Notes under the pieces: generated by a model | What the model saw: only the letters and a program-made list of their open reading frames with translations | What the model was told of the DNA's origin: nothing | Databases searched by the model: none | Program-made: the position numbers and the translations under genes | Shown here: piece after piece, positions 37,019-49,736 of the stretch | Numbering within the stretch: position 1 is the first letter of the stretch | Layout: each line of letters opens with the position of its first letter | NCBI RefSeq assembly: GCF_021869535.1 | Contig: NW_026262679.1 | Coordinates: 87,603,143 to 87,667,142 of the forward strand | Direction: 5' to 3' | Source of the DNA: Mytilus californianus | Lineage: Eukaryota; Mollusca; Bivalvia; Mytilida; Mytilidae | Length of the DNA: 64,000 nt

Positions 37019-37690
37019 TGATATGACGTATAAATGTAGTGTTTTGTACTTCCTAAATTTGTCTTTTAAACAATATTTCTTCCACATAAAACGCCAATTT
37101 TTGAGAAAATATCCAAATTCGGAGACCGTTATCGATCCGTGTCTTATATGCTTTCGCGCATGCTCAGTCGACGTACTGCCCGCGAAATCCAAGTGAAAGC
37201 ACAGGAATTTGAAATCCTCGCAATAAAGGTGTATAAATATGCCAAACTCGACTATCACAGTAGAGCTTCGAGAGAAGCTCTACTGTGATAGTCGAGTTTG
37301 GCATATTTATACATCTTTATTGCTAGGATTTCAAACTCCTGTGGTGAAAGTAAGAAGAAAAGATAGTAAATAGGACAGTTCTATAAGGATTCTGTATTGT
37401 ATTGTAAGTGCAACATTTTGCTAAATAAAACGACATCCACCCTTTTTACTCAGGTGCAGAGCTGTCCAAAAATGAAATGGGCGTTGAACGTGTCGAAGTG
37501 ATCCTGCCCCTTTCTATATGTAAACACAGGCACCCGACGTCTGGACCCCTCCCTCCTTTTTATGTGTAAATACAGGCACCCGACGTCCGGACTGCTCCCT
37601 CCTTTTTATGTGTAAACACAGGCACCCTTGACACTCTTTGTTTCAACACTTGCCCAATTAATGTACCGCGATTTCGCTGGCATCTTCTAG
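36943..37690 (+). mobile_element. Non-autonomous Helitron (748 bp)
   Basis: Starts TCTATACTACTAAAGG directly after A and ends CTAG (37687-37690) followed by T, so it sits in an A/T target. A decayed terminal hairpin (CCGCG-ATTT-CGCTGG, 37667-37680) precedes CTAG. Its 5' end matches the Helitron at 131. It carries an internal palindrome (37186-37352) and about 2.5 tandem copies of a 55-60 bp unit with CAGGCACCCGACGTC (37510-37630). Confidence 0.82.
37186..37352. repeat. Near-perfect palindrome in Helitron
   Basis: Arms of about 80 bp meet at AGCTTCGAGAGAAGCT (37262-37277), with only a four-base loop. The inner 45 bp or so are identical; the outer parts have a few changes. It could form a cruciform or a long RNA hairpin. 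Confidence 0.9.
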
Positions 37691-38479
37691 TAATTTGTGA
37701 AAAAAAACGAACAATGCTTGAAAAGTTCACAATATTTGGTATGTTGATTTGTTGCTAGGAGCATAAATCCATTTGACTCATGTCTTATGACCTTGTCCTC
37801 AATGTCCTGCTTCAGTGGTCAAGTTAAGTTCTCAATATTTGACATGCGTTTGTTTGAAAGGAGTGTATTACTGTAACCTAAATTTCATGCACCAGTGATC
37901 ATGTTAATTTGTCAAGAACAGTTTTGTTCATCTAAAACAACTGGACTAAGCAGAACCAAAATGGTCCACAAATATCATATATTAATCTAAGTAAATAACT
38001 GTTGCTTCTTATTTATATCCATTGATGCAGCTACAAAGCTCCAAGTACTATAAATACAGCATCGAGGTAAAATATAAAAAATTAGAGTTTTTCTTTTTTA
38101 ATGCATTAAAAGTTAAAGTAAGCAAGACATAGGTATGATGATTTTATTAACAAATTGCATATACATGTCACCTCAATATTGTATTTCCACATCTACCTGT
38201 GCATGCATAGGAGGAGATGCTTACCTTGCAACACACCCAGTTTCACTCCTTTTTGGAGTTCATGCGATTCCCTCAGTTTTTGTTTGTTTATAACTTCATT
38301 TGTCTTTTCAATTGATTTATGAGATTAAAAAATCGCTGAACTACAGGTGCCTTTAATTTACCTAGGATGACAGAACATATATATATGGATACCAGCTCAT
38401 GATGATACTTTGTCGTTGTATCCTGCATGTGTCTGACATAAGTATGCAAAATGAACTTCGTGAAGTTTTCAGGATTTGA
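37691..38479. other. No gene seen
   Basis: AT-rich, no recognisable feature. Confidence 0.5.
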
Positions 38480-38657
38480 TCTGTTTCTCAGTTACAATAT
38501 AAATATGTGTATTTGAAATGTAGAATAGTTGGGAGAAGTATATGTTGTTCTGACATGTTGTTCTGACATGTCATGTTGCCATGACCTGAATTTCACATAA
38601 ACAAACCCAACCAAAAACAGAGGTACACTGAGGGTTTCAGTTCCTGTTAAGTTTTCA
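38480..38657. repeat. Long dispersed repeat, fragment (copy 4)
   Basis: Matches the end of copy 1 (7325-7640): blocks CTGACATGTCATGTTGCC, ATGACCTGAATTTCACAT and AGTTCCTGTTAAGTTTTCA in the same order, with an internal deletion. It also has a duplicated TGTTGTTCTGACATG. Confidence 0.7.
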
Positions 38658-40065
38658 TTTATGGAATGACTGTAATATTTTTTCTGTCTATGAATAACAT
38701 AAAAAATGTGGTTCACACTGAATAACCCGGGTAGCGTGTTATTTAAAAGTGTGCACAACATTTTTTATACGCCCGTTTACGGGACGTATTATGGTATACC
38801 AATGTCGGTCTGTCCGTCGTCAACATGTCGGACATTAACTCAAAATTGCTTTCACCAATTTGCATAAAATTTTAGTGAATTGTTTATAGGTGTAATACCA
38901 CCAAATCATAGTACGTCACATCCGGTTGCATACGAAAATAGGTCGAAAAAAAATATTCCCTTGAATTTGACAGTTGTAGGTAATTGATCCTACATTTCAT
39001 TGCAGTAAAACATTTCTGGGTCATAAACATATATATTGGGTATTTCAAAGCACCATTATTTTTTTATTTGGGGTTTCTATAGAATATTTTGGAAACTTGA
39101 GGTTACATGGTTACTAAAGCTTGTACACAGGTTAAGAAAGGGGAAAAATTTGATTGGTTAACTTCCAGTGATGGTTATTTTCTTATATGCAATGAAATGT
39201 TATGTGAATTTTTTTCTATAGTACTGGACAGGATAAAACTTTACTCATGCCAAGTATTTCTTTATTTGAAACAAAGATAAATTCTGCACAATTTTTTGAA
39301 AAGTGCAAATTTAACAAAGACTAATAGGGGAAAATCAATGGTGGTATAACACCTAATACGCTATTGACATGAGCTTCCTTTCGATTTTTATAAATTTTAG
39401 ATTTTACGTTTCCGAGTTGCAAGGTTTTATTCATAAAAAAAGGGGGGATTTTCCAGTTTTCGGACAAAAACTCAAAAATGCTTTCAGCAATTCTTATGAA
39501 ACTTTGGTGAATTGTTTGTATGTTTAAATGTAAGCTCCCTTTAGAATTTTATAAATTTTACATTTTACATATCTGAGTTTATATGGGGTTTTATTCATTA
39601 AAAAAGGGGTGATTTTCCAGTTTTCGGACAATAACTCAAAAATGCTGTCACCAATTCTCATGAAACTTTGGTGAATTGTTTATATCTATTGATGTAAGCT
39701 CCCTTTTTATTTTCATAAATTTCTAATATGACATTGAGAATTAATTGAACTTTATTTGTTTAGTCTGACAACAGATATACTAAGTATTGCACAACAGCAA
39801 GAAATCTTTAATTGAATATAAATTCAATTCATATAACCAATTTCAAGTTCTTTGACTACATTTATTCAGAAACCTATAATATGTCAAATATTTAATTACA
39901 ATCCAAATTCAGACCTGAATCAAGCTTGAATATTGTGTCCATTTTTGCCCAAACTGTTCAGGGTTGGACCTCTGCGGGCGTATCTAGCTGCGCTCAGCGA
40001 AGCAGTTTATTTAGGGTTATTTCGAATAGACAGAAAAAAATATTACAGTCATTCCTTATAATTTG
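38658..40065. mobile_element. Three-layer nest of inverted-repeat elements
   Basis: Outer layer: GGAATGACTGTAATATTTTT at the left (38655) and its complement at the right (near 40065). Middle layer: ATACGCCCG (38767) and CGGGCGTAT (39976), with internal direct repeats of about 166 bp (the TTTTCCAGTTTTCGGA block near 39446 and 39611). Inner layer: a MITE at 38888-39354, listed separately. None encodes a protein. Confidence 0.7.
38888..39354. mobile_element. TA-target MITE (about 465 bp), innermost
   Basis: Ends GGTGTAATACCACCA and TGGTGGTATAACACC are inverted copies flanked by TA. It interrupts the first internal repeat of the middle-layer element, so it is the youngest of the three. Confidence 0.75.
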
Positions 40066-41763
40066 ATTCTAAATTCTACTTTTAAGGAGTAAATCATGAA
40101 AAAAACATTGATGACGTCACGATCACATGACAAAATTATGTCTATGATTTGATAGACAAAAAAAAATCAGCCAATCAGAAGACGTGTTACATCCAAAATT
40201 GAATTATCTTTTATTAACGTTATCCAGACAAAGCCATCGAAAGCAGCATAACTAGCATTCTTGTTCCAGTTTTTCGTGTAAATTTTGGGGATTATTTTGT
40301 AAGTGTTGTTTTGATTTGCTGTGTTTAATGATATCCTTTAGCTTGTTACTTTTGTTTTCCTCTTAGCTTTCCCAAGCACAGAGTGTATAAATGGAATGAT
40401 GGAAAGTTTTCTTCATATAAGATGAAGGGCCAATTTCTCCATTAATTCATTTCACATCATAGCAATTTAAAAAGAGTTTTTGAATCATCACTTAAATTCG
40501 CAATATAGCAGCTTTCAGTTTATATAGTGTATACTTTCAGTTTTGTTTTTAACAACATAATGGTGTATTTCTGAATATTTAACAAAATTATAAACGTCTG
40601 AATATAGAACAATTAAATTGCAAGTTTGATGGATTTTGACAAATAATGAGTTCTTTTCCAAAAAAAATGATATGAACATTCTTAAACAAAACAATATTCT
40701 AATTGAAGTAAAGCCTTGAATTTTCTTACAGATACGCATTAATTCATATTGTTTGAATGTATTCGTTGAAAAGTTTTACAAACTCATGCAACTTGCAATA
40801 ACGTTGTCAAAATTGCTTTTAATATGTATAACATTGTGTCGCCTTTGGATAATTTCTTTTCTATGTTTAAGATATATAAAATGGTTAAAAAAAAAATTTT
40901 TAAAATAATATCTAGACTCTGCAATATTCAAAATCTGGTCCGTTTCAACGGCTTTTGAAATTTAATAATGTGAGTGAAACAAATACAGGGGAAGTAGTAG
41001 GTCATTCTATATGTATTTTTTCCTATATTATCCTTTTTATTTCAATAAAGTATTCATTTTTATTTTCCTCTTGCTGATTTTGTAAGTTACAGTACATATT
41101 CTTAGGTTTTCTGACCTTTTCCTGACTAGTTTCCTGGTGCCAACACGACTTTCATATATATATATTTATCTTACCTCCTATAGATTTATAGGTATATGAT
41201 TGGTTAAAGGACTACACGTGGTGACTATGTATATTTGATATAGGATGTCCTAAAAAATATAGGGTTAGTTCATTCATTCATTCATCACTTTCATCAGTCA
41301 CGTCTCAGTCATTACAACTGAACGGACGTGCTGGGTCAGCTCTCCTTTACCCGCTATCTTCGATGAGGGTTTACTGTTAGATGGATCAACGACTTACTAC
41401 TATCGATGACATAAACCAATCCAACGCTGTACAGACTACGTTAGGCTATAATCCGCGTAGGGCTAATTCCCGCGTCAACATACACTCCAAAACCCATTAT
41501 GGATGGGGGAGTGGTATGCCGATAGACGTCCGAGGGCTGTATCCTAGGTGTTAGATGATGGACCATCATATCACTGTCTCACGACTTTGGTCCTGATAAT
41601 GCTTCCTGTCATCGTTATTACTATGTCCGAGACTCATCGACCAGTACTCCATCATCGTGGTTAGCGGGCTGCCAAGCTGACCAACCTGGCCCTGAAAGCA
41701 GCCGTTGTGAAGCAATAAAACATCAAAATAGTCAACAAACCAAATCAACTCACCAAAACCAAG

Positions 41764-41907
41764 ATGGCGGCCTACCAAAATGGCGCATTCCACCTGTTCC
41801 TGTCCGACTGCAGAAAATATTTAAACGCTCACCAAAACGCCTTCGGGCACCGAGCCGACCGTGCAAGGGCTGAACAGTCAGTCAAGGGCGTTAAACACTT
41901 CCAGTAG
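41764..41907 (+). CDS. Possible 47-aa reading frame in a GC-richer island
   Basis: The island 41280-41910 is clearly less AT-rich than its surroundings. Near its end an ATG in AAGATGGCGG context opens a 47-codon frame starting MAAYQNGAFHLFLSDC and rich in charged residues. It has no recognised domain and stops at 41905-41907. It could be the start of a retroelement protein, a 5' leader of a lost element, or chance. Low certainty. Confidence 0.25.
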   Translation: MAAYQNGAFHLFLSDCRKYLNAHQNAFGHRADRARAEQSVKGVKHFQ

Positions 41908-41940
41908 TTAGGGTTAGTTACCATACATAGTAAGTTACCA

Positions 41941-42258
41941 TATGGGGTTAGTAAGGAGTTACTTCCCTTTCAAAACAAAAAAGATGGCACGACCCTTTAT
42001 AAAAACAACACGGTGTTGAGGAAAAATCTGAAAGGTTTCAACAGACCAAGAAATTGATGATGAAAGATTGAAATAAATTCATAAAACATAATTAAAGCTA
42101 ACAAGTTGTTATTGTTGGCATTAAGGAGTTACTTCCCTTTTAAAACAAAAAAGAAATCTGAAAGGTTTCAACAGACGAAGAAATTGATACATGAAATGAA
42201 CGACTGAAATAAATTTATAAAACAAATTTAAAGCTAAAAAGTTGTTATTGTGGGCATT
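41941..42258. repeat. Diverged tandem duplication (about 140-170 bp unit)
   Basis: AAGGAGTTACTTCCCTTT, AATCTGAAAGGTTTCAACAG and AAAGTTGTTATTG-type blocks occur twice in order. The first copy has about 45 extra bases after the AAAAAAG block. Confidence 0.85.
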
Positions 42259-42378
42259 TCTTTTCTGTATAGACATATGGAAGTAGGATCTTAATACTAA
42301 GTATTGAAGACTTTAAAATCATTTTGACAGGTCGCTAGTCAAAATACCACATGTGAAGATAGTCGGTAAGATAAATTC

Positions 42379-42492
42379 GTTACACGGTGTGCTAGTGACC
42401 TAATACAATATATATGGGGTCAGTAAATTCCATATGGGGATTCGAGCTTCGCTTCAGGTATATCGTATTAGGTCACTAACACACCATGTAAC
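42379..42492. repeat. Foldback with GTGACCTAATAC arms
   Basis: Arms of about 35 bp (42379-42414 and 42459-42492) surround CCATATGGGGATTCGAGC. Confidence 0.75.
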
Positions 42493-43354
42493 TAATAATA
42501 TATGGTAAACAGTATCCTACACAAAAACTATGTTATTTGCAATGCATTATGTTCTTAATGAATCCTAGTTAACATAGGAAAGAAATATAGGACTAATTTC
42601 GTCAGCATTTAATTTGAAAAGGCATCGTCAATAAAGTTATTAGGCACCTGAAAATAACACTATATAAATTATATGCGTCCGTGGCGTTTTTCTGGATTTA
42701 TCATCAATATGAACGCTCAATCTTATTCAACAATCACTGATTAAATTTATAAATGCTTAATGATTATCCAATATCTCATTTTTAAAGGCAGTGCTTTAAT
42801 GCCTTTCTGGTTGCCGGGTCAATCTTTCCTTCCGCGATATCCAACTTATCTACGTGGGGGGTCATTAGGCTCCAAGTAGATCCGGAAATGTTGAATTCTC
42901 TCCTCTTCTTATTGTGATATAAAATGTTTTTTGTTTCATTTCATTTACATTGCGAAAAAGAGAAACGATCATTGTGTTTTGTTAGTTTTAAAAACTTTTG
43001 ATATATTTGTATTTTGCATTATAAGCAGTCAACCGATTGAAAAAAACTAGAATTATTTGAATTCCGTATGATAGAGGTCGGGTTAATTTCGAGTGTTATC
43101 TGCATCTAGATGATTATAAATCATTTCAGTCGTTGATATAATAATTAAAGGTCGACTGAACATGAATTATATTATACAATTTAAAGCGTATTTCTGTTTA
43201 TGCACGTGAACCCGTCTAACGTTATTGTTATTTGGCAGTTATATAAATTAGCAAAATATCGTTTCTGAATAAGTGGCGCCGTGGTAGCCGATCCTGTTCC
43301 TCAACTTCCTGTTTCTGCACTGTGCAACTATTACAGTTACATTTTTAATTAACG

Positions 43355-45216
43355 ATGCCAAGTACTTGTTTTTGTGTACCTGGATGTCATTTAAGAGGAG
43401 GACATGCATTTCCAAATGTCTTAAAAAGAAGGCAAAGTTGGATCAACGCCATGGCTTATACGCAGATTGGACGAGAACACGATGAAATCGTGGAGTCCAT
43501 CTCAATCAGCTGTTGTTTGCAAGGCACATTTTACTGAAAAAGACTACGTGCAGGAAACTATTCATGGTAAAACTCTATTTTCTTTTTGAAATATATAGTT
43601 ATATATGTAATCGCCATGCGAAAAAACCAAAGTCTGTTTACAACCGCAATTATCGTTTTAGAATAAAAGGGGGTGGTTAATTCAAGACGTCATAATTTTT
43701 TGGATTACGATTCAATGTGATCTGTTTGAGATTTTTTGGTGATTACTACAATTATAATGATTTCTTACAAGAGTTATATCATACTGAGAATTATTTTAGC
43801 AGTAATTATGCTAATGTAGTAATGACAGGAATGCATAAGCTATGCCTCATAGACTTTCTTGAAATATATCAATGACAATGTTAACAGGAACAAAACAATG
43901 ACATGCTCTCATCTATATTATAGCTTTTTAGGTACAAACAATGTACGTTTGTTGAATAAGTCTCTCATTGTTTGTCCTTTGGATTTACATAACATACATT
44001 GAATCAGGCAAACATAGTTTTATCCAGATTGTAATGAATAAATCTAGTTAATATTTTGCCAGGTAGTACAAAGTATACATTGCTAATGGAAGTTCATTTA
44101 ATTATAAAAAAACTAATGTTTTATAACCTTTTTCAGGGCGCAAACCCACCATACAGAGACTTAAGTCTACTGCCATTCCCAGCCTATTTTCCTGGACCAA
44201 GCAAGAGACTGAATCGTCCGCAAAAAGAAAAATCAGGGCAGTTTCCTGTGAAAACAAAAGAACTAAACTTGATGAATATTGTAGTAGAAATATAGAGGAA
44301 AGTTTTGATAATAAAGTTGGTTTTCTTGAAGAAGTCATTCATACTGCAGAAAGGATTTATGACTGTCCACCACCAACTGCCGAGCTAATGTTGAGCTTCG
44401 CAGATGGAATTACGCAAACACCATCAATGCATATGTTTTCAGCAGAGAATTTTGAAATGAAGACACGTGACACAGCCATGCATTTTTATACCGGTTAAGA
44501 ATTGTATACTAAATTTTTATTTGTTTTGAGCACACTTGGTCCAGCAGCACATTGTTTGAGATACATATATTTTCAAATTGATAGGGTGTCAGTTGAAAAT
44601 TAGTTTTTTTTATGACTTTGATGAAATTGAGGCATTATACAACCAACTTTGAACTGTCTAGATTCTAGATTGAATCTAGTGTTAAGAATATTGTGTATAG
44701 ATATAAGAAGATGTGGTATGAGTGCCAATGAGACAACTCTCCATCCAAGTCAAAATTTATAAAAGTAAACCATTATAGGTCACAGTACGGTCTTCAACAC
44801 GGAGCCTTGGCTCATGTATAGTTTTTATGTCTAAACAGTAGTGTGAGGCTAACACTTGGCCATCTAGTGGTTTAGTCAGGTATTTTTCGCCATCCAACTT
44901 CAAATTAAAGTTTCCTACAACTTGGATTATTATTGACAGCACAGAATATCCCGTGATAAAACCTAAAGCTCCTAGAGCTCAGGCATCCTTTTCATCATAT
45001 AAAAACAGAAACACTGAAAATACTTGTATGTTCGACACCTGGTGGTTTAGTCAACTATGTCTCTAATGCATATGTTGGTTGTACCAGTGACTGTGAAATA
45101 GTTGAAAGATGCATAATAGTTCAATTATGTGATCCAGGTGACAGTGTGATGGCAGACAAAGGTTTAAATGTGCAAGATTTGTTTGCTAACTTTTTTCAAA
45201 AAAAGAAACAGAATTA
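43355..45216 (+). pseudogene. THAP-DDE transposase relic (three coding segments)
   Basis: Segment 1 (43355-43566) encodes a THAP zinc finger: start MPSTCFCVPGCH, then a tryptophan, then VVCKAHF closing the C2CH site. A one-base shift just before 43491 breaks it. A GTAAAA donor follows. After TTTTTCAG, segment 2 (44137-44493) joins in phase and gives RLKSTAIPSLFSW, the AVPTF-type box ending THAP domains, and ends at a GTTAAG donor. Segment 3 (about 44857-45216) gives FPTTWIIIDSTEYPVIKPK, then, after a frameshift near 45022, STPGGLVNYVSNAY and DPGDSVMADKGLNVQDLF. These match the DDE_Tnp_4 transposase core, with Asp in IIDSTEY and MADKG. The helix-turn-helix part between segments 2 and 3 was not found; a family-M repeat lies there. 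This is probably an ISL2EU/Harbinger-type element. It is inactive. Confidence 0.82.
44700..44812 (+). repeat. Family M fragment inside transposase relic
   Basis: AGAAGATGTGGTATGAGTGC to the GGTCTTCAACACGGAGCC block. It interrupts the region where the transposase helix-turn-helix exon would be expected. Confidence 0.75.
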
Positions 45217-45754
45217 GTTCCAAAACTCTTATACAGGATAGAATTCTCCAATTAACACTTGCACATATAGCGAATTATTGGACTTGGCAAAACATACTAA
45301 ATTCTAATAAATCCTATGAATGGAACTGAAACAAAAATTTCATCTGAAATAACATTTAGTTGTTTTATGTTGTGTAATTTTAGAACTTGTATTGTGCCAA
45401 AGGATTCATAAATAAAAGTGACGCAATGAATTTTGTTCTGATAGACAAAAGTTTAAATACCCTGGTCAAGAGCAGACGACTCTGTGGAAGACTTACATTT
45501 GGTTCGCAATAAGAATGTGTTATATAATACTAAATGTCTAAAGATGAATACAATTTTTGTAGATTGGTAGATTTTGAACATGTACTGCTGAAATGAATTT
45601 TGCAACCAAAACCAAATTCTATTGAAAGCAAATCGATTTTTTACAGATACAAATAATATGATAAAAGATATAATTTGTGACTCAACAGTTCATTATGATT
45701 GTATTGATTTGGGTGACATTAAAATGGTAAAGTTGTATATGGCATGAGAGTTAG

Positions 45755-45935
45755 TCACCCCCTGGTTTTGGTGGGGTTCGTGTTGCTCAGTCTTTAGTTT
45801 TCTATGTTTTGTTTTATTTACTGTTGTTTGTCTGTTGGTCTTATTTTTTCTTTTTTTGCCATGGCGTTGTCAGTTTATTTTCGACTTTTGAGTTTGAATG
45901 TCCCTTTGGTATCTTTCGCCTCTCTTTTAGACTCT
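45755..45935 (+). repeat. Dispersed repeat family A (3' half)
   Basis: Begins at CCCCTGGTTTTGGTGGGG and ends at GGTATCTTTCGCCTCTC, closely matching the second half of 26880-27245. Confidence 0.8.
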
Positions 45936-47915
45936 TTCATATGCAGTTCTAGCAGAGTTTAACACCTGTGACACTGTGAGTGAAAGACTTTCAGTGAAAA
46001 TTGACATCACTCCATTTGAGTATGTATCCAAAAATAAATAAAAGGACATCCAAAACCAAAACAAAACTACTATCGGAATTAAACTTTTGTTTTATCCTTT
46101 TAGAAACAAACTGATTCGTTTCGGCAATGATTTTGACTACGTATATATTTTTACGCAAGTTTTTGTTTTACTTCATAATTGTTGCCTTGAAACAAATATT
46201 TAGACAGTTTAAGGCAAGATATGTTTTTTTTGTTGTTGTTAAATAATGACATTTTCACATGTATTTGCACCATTAGCAACATTTTGTATGGACACAAAAT
46301 TTATCTTTTCCAGATAAATGTATATTTTGTGTGTAGAAAGATCCATAAAGTAGACAGGTTGTTTTCCCTTTTTTGCCTTTTTCAAATTTATGCCCATCTA
46401 GCCGGAAATATCAACAATTGAACTGAAAAATCAAGAAAATTTGAACATCCTTCTAGGTTGCACTTTGTAAATACAGCTGTTTCTCAAACCAAGCCTCTTT
46501 TGGGGAGATATAGATTATTCATAGATAATTAATTTTGTTTACATACTGGTTCCCAGTTATAATCTCTATGTTTCATCTCATAGAGACATAACTTGGGAAT
46601 GTTACCAGTAAATATACATATGCATATTGTTTATATTGAAATCTGTGGTAATCCTACAGTTAAGGTAGGGGTAGTTAAGAAATTTAGTGTTAGTTTAAAC
46701 TCTTAGAAGTTCGGGTCATATAAACGTTGGAAATATGCCGCACAGCCCTATATTTTGACCTTTAAAAAAAATAGTAGTGCATATGAACTTTCCATTCTAG
46801 GATATAATTTTTTTCAAAACTTCATAGTAAAAGTGGTACAGTTTTAGCCGTAAAAGGAGTTCCTATGGGAAATTGCATTGTCAATATTTACAGAAATGCA
46901 ACCTATAAGAGAACATATTCTTAATTCACTCAAAAATAAGTTATTTTGGTAGAATTATTCAGTATTTTAAATCATGTTACTTTTAAATATGTATTTTAAG
47001 GTAATTTATGAGTATTTGTTTTAATTTTTCAAAAGAATGTAGGTCATACAAATGTATAACAGTGTAAATTTATTTTATATATAAAAACAAATATAAACGT
47101 TGACTAGATGTTTTGACGAATTGCTAAATCTTAGATTTTGAAAGAAACCGCTCAGCAAAAAATAGTTGTTTTATGTATGAAAAATGTTGTAAATAAGTAT
47201 ACTGAAGACTATCGTAACGGTCTTTTTGCTGCTCTATAATTTTTTTTATCTTTAAGGTTTTGATAAGACATTTATCTAAATTTTGACTTTAATACACACC
47301 AGGTATCCCGATCCGAAATCCGCGCAGGGATCCGAATCCAGAGGAACATTTACACTTTGTCACGTGCAATTTGTAAGAACAATCTGGATCCGATTCCCAT
47401 GGAGGATTGTCGTGTATAAAGAAGATAAATTACCGTTGCCGCAAGTGTCCAGTTACCAAGTCTTATATTTTCAGTTGTTTGGATAGTCACCACAATCTGT
47501 TACCCTCCAAATTATCATTTACATTAAATGGTTTCAATGAAAACGTATGGGATATATGCACATTAGGTAAAACCTCCATGAATTCTTACGAAATAACCAA
47601 TATGTCAAAAGAATGGCTTCCTTATTGTTGTTACTCATTTTAAAAGTCACTACAAATTTGATCGTTCGATTGTTGCTCGATAAGTCTTCACAATAATAAA
47701 ACAAAAGTAAACAAAAAGATAATCTTAGGGGATAATCGTGTTCTTTGCAGGAAAACTTGACAAAGCATTCGTAAATTAGATGTTTCGCTAGTTCAAATTT
47801 TCTGTTTTTGTTTATACTACATATAGAACTTGAAATCTATGCAAATAATACACTTCCAAACAATCAAATAGGAAGAATAACCACAGTTGTTTTATTCAAA
47901 CTGCAGGGAAAAGTT
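45936..47915. other. No firm gene; hairpin and possible coding scrap
   Basis: A hairpin with about 25-bp arms lies at 46545-46610 (TCCCAGTTATAATCTCTATG and its near complement). At 47283-47643, overlapping frames include one with SCIKKINYRCRKCP and LPSKLSFTLNGFNENVWD, which have coding-like composition, but I recognise no family and no splice sites tie it to a gene. Confidence 0.4.
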
Positions 47916-48884
47916 TAGCTGCGGAACCGTAGCTCTTAGGTCCTTATGTTATTTTTTGACTATTTGCGGACCATAGAGCTACGGATTTTTCCTATTTCAA
48001 AACGTTCGGAATTGCGACCCAGGTTCAGGTCGCACTTATTTCCCAAAAAATTATTGCTTATCGTCCATGCAAAGCTTGTCAATATATATAGTTCGTTTCG
48101 TTAGACATTTGTCTAGGATATGACGTACCTATTTATGTTTGAATATTCATTTCCTTAACACTATTATCTAATTATTCCCATTTGTATACATTCTCCGCCT
48201 ATTTTGTTCGGCCATATTGAATCTCGTCGTGACGTCACAAAAACAAGAAAAGATAACTCTTGGAAGAAAACACGTGTTGGTTTGTTTATGTTGTCTTTTA
48301 TTTTATTTTTATGACTTTTTGAATGAAATAACGTGTAATTAAAGTTAATTACTAACGGAAATAATAATTCTTCCCAGCAATTTAAATATTTCGTATGAAT
48401 TAATGTTGTAAAGCCTTCAAAACACTCGATTCTCGCTTAGAAATAGGTAAACAAACCAACACGTGTTTTATTAAAAGAGTTATCTTTTCTTGTTTTTCGT
48501 AGGCGTTCCTCGCCTCCAACATAGGAGATCGAGGATATTAGAGTTATCTTTTCTTGTTTTTCGTGACGTCACGACGAGATTCAATATGGCTGAACAAAAT
48601 AGGCGGAGAATGTATAAAAATGGGAATAATTAGATAATAGTGTTAAGGAAATGAATATTCAAACATAAATAGGTACGTCATATCCTAGACAAATGTCTAA
48701 CGAAACGAACTATATATATTGACAAGCATTGCATGGACGATAAACAATAATTTTTTGGGAAATAAGTGCGACCTGAACCTGGGTCGCAATTCCGAACGTT
48801 TTGAAATAGGAAAAATCCGTAGCTCTATGGTCCGCAAATAGTCAAAAATAACATAAGGACCTAAGAGCTACGGTTCCGCAGCTA
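47916..48884. mobile_element. Long-TIR element (969 bp) with 9-bp target duplication
   Basis: Arms of about 390 bp start TAGCTGCGGAACCGTAGC at 47916 and end with the complement at 48884; they are nearly identical. GGAAAAGTT flanks both sides (47907-47915 and 48885-48893). A 9-bp duplication with long TIRs is typical of Mutator-like elements. The short centre is AT-rich. The right arm has an inserted or duplicated block near 48476-48563, where GAGTTATCTTTTCTTG occurs twice. No coding sequence, so non-autonomous. Confidence 0.9.
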
Positions 48885-49736
48885 GGAAAAGTTATGCCTA
48901 ATTTCACATTACATCTTAATAACAAAAACAATCAAGATTTTACATTCAAGTGCATGTTGATTTAAAGCCTTCTTTTGCCACAATTCCGATAAATACGACG
49001 ACTAGTTCGGCTAAACACGTTTGCTAGACAGAGAATTGATGGTGTACCAAAAGCCTTATGACACTATATTTGTTCACGTAATAGTGTTTTGTCTTGGTAG
49101 ATCTTAATTAAAGGTTTATATGACATGAAAGGTCACAAACTAACGTTTTGCCTGAAAATGCAACATTTTGGCGCATACAAATGAGCAACTGACAACCACA
49201 AAAAATTGGAGATCGAAGACGAACCGAGCTTATGCTTTTCTGCATATAAATCACTGCTTAAGCACTTCTTATTAAAGAAGATTTTTATATATCTATAATT
49301 TCATTCTTTTATATCCTTTATAGGTCGTATCGTTCTTTAGTATGATTTCTTTTAAGTTCCAATCATATTAAAACATCGAAATTTAGTGTTTTATATTAAA
49401 TAACAATATCTGGTGATAGCATATCAAGAAAATAACTTTTAATCCCATTATGGAGATAAAAAGAGGTTCAAATCATCCTTCTCGTTTTGTAGTATTGAAA
49501 AATAATCACCATAAAAAACAAATGAGGGAAATTGCTGATCTTGTGTAAAAAGTTTATTTTCAGACATGATATTTCACCTTGTAGAAAATAATCATAATGA
49601 AATTTGTAAAGAAAAAAAATATAATGTTCTGTTTGAACTCTGACATTATTGTCATTTTAATAGATTTCAGTCAGATTTTAGTATTTTTTTTACAATTTTC
49701 TTTCGCAGTTGTAATCCATGTTATCATAACTGTGTT

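Noticed and set aside
44056-44295. 79-aa frame over transposase exon 2
   Set aside because: Wrong frame. The frame set by splicing from exon 1 gives the THAP-ending box and stays open to the donor at 44494.
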